Shown piece after piece: positions 60,951 through 64,000 of a stretch of DNA of 64,000 nt. The DNA lies in the NCBI GenBank assembly GCA_945643635.1, contig CALZFC010000033.1, positions 905,001 to 969,000 of the forward strand, in the 5' to 3' direction. A program made the translations under genes and the position numbers. The DNA comes from Allodiplogaster sudhausi (lineage: Eukaryota > Nematoda > Chromadorea > Rhabditida > Diplogasteridae). Under the pieces are notes generated by a model. That model did not search any database and was not told where the DNA came from. It worked only from the letters and a program-made list of their open reading frames with translations. Every line of letters begins with the position of its first letter. Positions within the stretch are counted from its first letter, which is position 1.

Positions 60951-61139
60951 GTCTAACGAGATGCTGGGATAAGATGACTGCGATTGCAGAAGGTAAGAGC
61001 AAGATGGAAGAGGGTCGGTGGGGACAGGGGAAGACTCGGTGCTATTGCTATTATCAGTGAGGGTAAGGAGGCAGGCTATCAGGGATGGAGCGCAAGACTT
61101 TCCTTCTCTTCTTCTGATGTTATGTTGCTGGTCGGATGA
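58062..61139 (-). CDS. Single-pass membrane protein, Pro/Tyr-rich tail
   Basis: Exons in transcript order: 61139-60958 (possible), 60474-60445, 60197-60120, 59732-59494 and 58179-58062; phases agree from 60474 onward. The 61139 exon has a hydrophobic run CAPSLIACLLTLTD followed by an Asn/Ser/Pro-rich stretch, like a signal peptide and ectodomain; its link to 60474 is unresolved. 60197-60120 encodes one strong transmembrane helix, VIFAILIGGVILFVGAILAI, then YYVC. The cytoplasmic tail is Pro/Tyr/Gln-rich: SGYRPAQPVPASPASYQPPL, SYQPPTPTHSFPQSQTPF, PYRPPVTYEE. The layout resembles Shisa or WBP1/VOPP1-type adaptors, but I cannot assign a family. The 5' and 3' ends are uncertain. Confidence 0.55.
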
Positions 61140-61463
61140 CTAAGGAAGAAACGTTACGATGAGTGTATAGGAAGGAGGGAGAAGGGAACAACCAGAGAAT
61201 TTAAGAGAGAGAGAGAGAGGGAGAGAGAGAGAGGCAAAGAGAGAGAGAGAGCGGAGAGAGCGAGACATAGAGACAGAAAGACAGAGTGACAGAGAGAGGG
61301 AGAGAGAGAGAGAGGCAAAGAGAGAGATTGAGAGAAAGAGAGAGGGAGAGAGAGGTAGAGACAGAGAAAGTGAGAGAGGGAGGGAGAGAGAGAAAGAAAG
61401 AAATAAAGAGAGAGAGAGAGAGAGAAAGTTAGCAATTGCCATACTGGGAAAGTATCGATCAGA

Positions 61464-62391
61464 TCATGAGACAGCTAGCAATTCATAATCAGACGTCATT
61501 CCAGATAGGATGCCTGCTGCTTCTTCGTCTTCTGTAGTTGGCTTCCAAAGCAGTCTCTTTTTCACCACTTCTGCCTGAAATAAAAGCTCTAGTCCATGTT
61601 CCAATCTGGGTGGAACGGAATCATTCTCCCCGAATCGCTTGCTTCTCCTTACTCAGATTACCGGTTTCATATTTAAATATTCTTTTCATACCCAGCCAAG
61701 AGCAACTCGTGTGAACCAGCGATGCAGATAAGAAGGAGAATTTGACGGCAGCATTATCTGTCTAGGCGTCTGCTTCAGTACTTCATTTATTTTCAACCTC
61801 TCTCTCTCTCCCTATCATTCTTTCGGTCACACGCTCTCTAGTAACTCTATGGGTGACTCTCTCACTCTCTGTCACGCTCTCTTTCTCTCTGTTATTCTCT
61901 CTCTCTCTGTCACTCTCACTCTTTCCCTCTCTCGATAACACACACACACTCGTCACCCTCTCTCACCCTGTCATTCGCTCGCCTTCAGTCGTTTTCAAGC
62001 AGGTCCATTCAGGGTGAGCTTCGAAATCAGTGATTATCTGTTTCTTATTCATCTTCATGAAACTACCTTTTAACATTATTAGCACAAAGCAATATCTTCC
62101 ATTCAAAAGGATGCTCCAACGTGAGCTCCAAAGATGAAATTTTAAACTACCGCGCTACAGTAATCCGTTCACCTTTAATGCTGACGTCTCTCCGGTCGAC
62201 AGGGGAGCGCGTTTTCTGCGCGAGTTTCTGGCTGTTTTGGAATGTTCGGTGGGTTGAAAGTCGTATTTCCTTGGAAGTTGACTCGTTGAACTATCTTTTT
62301 GCTTTCTCGATGCCGTCACTTGAGGCTGTCTCCATCGATCTTTGCATTTCCTCTCCTTCTTCTCTTGCTCTGCTTGTCTTCCACTCTCCAT
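61464..62391 (-). CDS. Unrecognised small gene, 3 exons
   Basis: Exons 62391-62173, 61811-61692 and 61574-61464, all phase 0, about 149 aa. It starts MESGRQAEQEKKERKCKDRW and has a very basic N-terminal region (SKTARNSRRKRAPLSTGE). Then INEVLKQTPRQIMLPSNSPS leads into YLHRWFTRVALGW and AEVVKKRLLWKPTTEDEE, ending DYELLAVS. Donors GTGAAC and GTATGA and the acceptor TTTCAG support the model. No known domain is recognised. The start is divergent from SERCA, 717 bp apart. More exons between 62172 and 61812 are possible. Confidence 0.55.
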
Positions 62392-63108
62392 TTTACTCCC
62401 GCTCGAGTTTTGTAAGACCGGACGATTCTTATCTGTTCTGGTTCGTTTTCTACGTAATGCTGTCCTTAGTGCGCGTGGAACGTAAGTAGGGGAGAGGTAT
62501 GAAATGATTCGGTGTCGTTGGAGTTATCTACGGCTTCGCGTATTAATTCGCTACTCAGAACCTTCCGTTCCTAGCGAGAAAGAGAGCTCCTCCACCACAT
62601 GCATCCCATCATCACATCTTTCCTCTCCTCTCCAAGGCTACATCCTATCCCTACCCTTCTGCTCCTCCCCCTTACCTCCACCTCGCTGGCTCAGACTTCT
62701 CTCTATCACTCCCCTTGCCTCCCTAACCCCTCTTCTTCTCCTTCCTCCTTCTGCCATCCATCTCTCTTTTCTCTTGGCACCCAGACCGCTCCTCCTTCAA
62801 AAATTCTTACAGCCTTCTTTTCTGGCGCTCCCGCTGCTTGCTTTCCTCGGCCCCTTTCTCTTGGCACCCAGCGAAGCTCTGAGCAGACAAAGTCAATCCC
62901 TTTATCCCTTTCATCTTCTCAACCCTCTTTCGTGTACCGTTATCCGGATGCGCGTTCTCGTTACTTTTGTTCTTTCAAAGAATGGGTCAAATAATTTGTA
63001 GGGACGTGGGTATAATAAACAATACGGGAGCGGCGACGAGGATTCCGATTGGAGGAAGGCGAGTGAACCAGGAAGTGAAGAAGAACACTTCGCTGCGCAC
63101 TTCCAGCC
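62392..63108. promoter_or_regulatory. Upstream region of SERCA
   Basis: C/T-rich DNA with long chance open frames (62504-63001) of Ser/Pro/Leu composition. It is likely promoter and 5' UTR for SERCA and for the divergent small gene. Confidence 0.35.
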
Positions 63109-63854
<746 letters not shown>

Positions 63855-64000
63855 TAGGGAGTTATTGTGTGCGACTGCTATTTCATGTGGGAAATGGTTA
63901 ATTATCTGTCTGTGGAAAGAGTAGAAAGGTGCAACGGTCTCTAATGATGACGCAAGTGGTCTTTTGTTAGGTGGCTAGCTAGGCTCTGATAGTGGCTTAG

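Noticed and set aside
62504..63001. Ser/Pro/Leu open frames upstream of SERCA
   Set aside because: Two overlapping plus frames are both open because the DNA is C/T-rich; neither has domain-like sequence or splice support.

Overview
The window is nuclear DNA of an intron-rich invertebrate animal. Every recognisable gene is a conserved eukaryotic one, cut into exons of about 20-300 bp by mostly short introns (some under 50 bp). Intergenic and intronic DNA is loaded with (CT)n/(GA)n tracts. A nematode or another ecdysozoan fits the compact layout and the invertebrate-like SERCA N-terminus, but the sequence does not prove it. I saw no rRNA, tRNA or CRISPR array.

Layout. 1-7.4 kb is mostly polypyrimidine DNA with one orphan proline-rich exon and a pyrimidine minisatellite. 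7.5-26.5 kb (+) holds a very exon-rich locus of low-complexity, Pro/Arg/His-rich, probably cytoskeletal or scaffold protein. Four reading units with their own stop codons (9,533; 14,738; 20,252; 26,465) have mutually compatible splice phases and may be one alternatively terminated gene. 27.4-31.0 kb (-) is FIP1. 31.6-33.6 kb (-) is VPS36, head to head with a YebC/TACO1 gene (33.9-35.4 kb, +). 36.0-42.0 kb (-) is a type I diacylglycerol kinase. 43.6-44.2 kb (+) is TIM8, followed by TTC7 (44.6-49.6 kb, +) and Gemin2 (50.4-51.7 kb, +). 51.8-53.1 kb (-) is a coiled-coil, perhaps BAR-like protein. 56.7-61.1 kb (-) holds exons of a single-pass membrane protein with a Pro/Tyr-rich tail. 61.5-62.4 kb (-) is a small unrecognised gene. 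SERCA starts at 63,109 (+) and runs off the window.

The recognised genes are unrelated housekeeping functions (mRNA 3' ends, ESCRT-II, mitochondrial translation and import, PI4K scaffold, SMN complex, lipid and Ca2+ signalling), so they are neighbours rather than a pathway.

The most unusual signal is in splicing. Homology and reading phase force many introns to use 3' sites with a purine at -3 (GAG or AAG), several GC-AG introns, and one acceptor reading CAT. Other notable structures are a roughly 19.5-bp-periodic inverted array of GGGACGCC motifs inside a FIP1 intron, several non-autonomous DNA-transposon-like elements, and a 100-bp higher-order minisatellite. All gene models were assembled by eye from frame, splice phase and remembered family features; no alignment was run.
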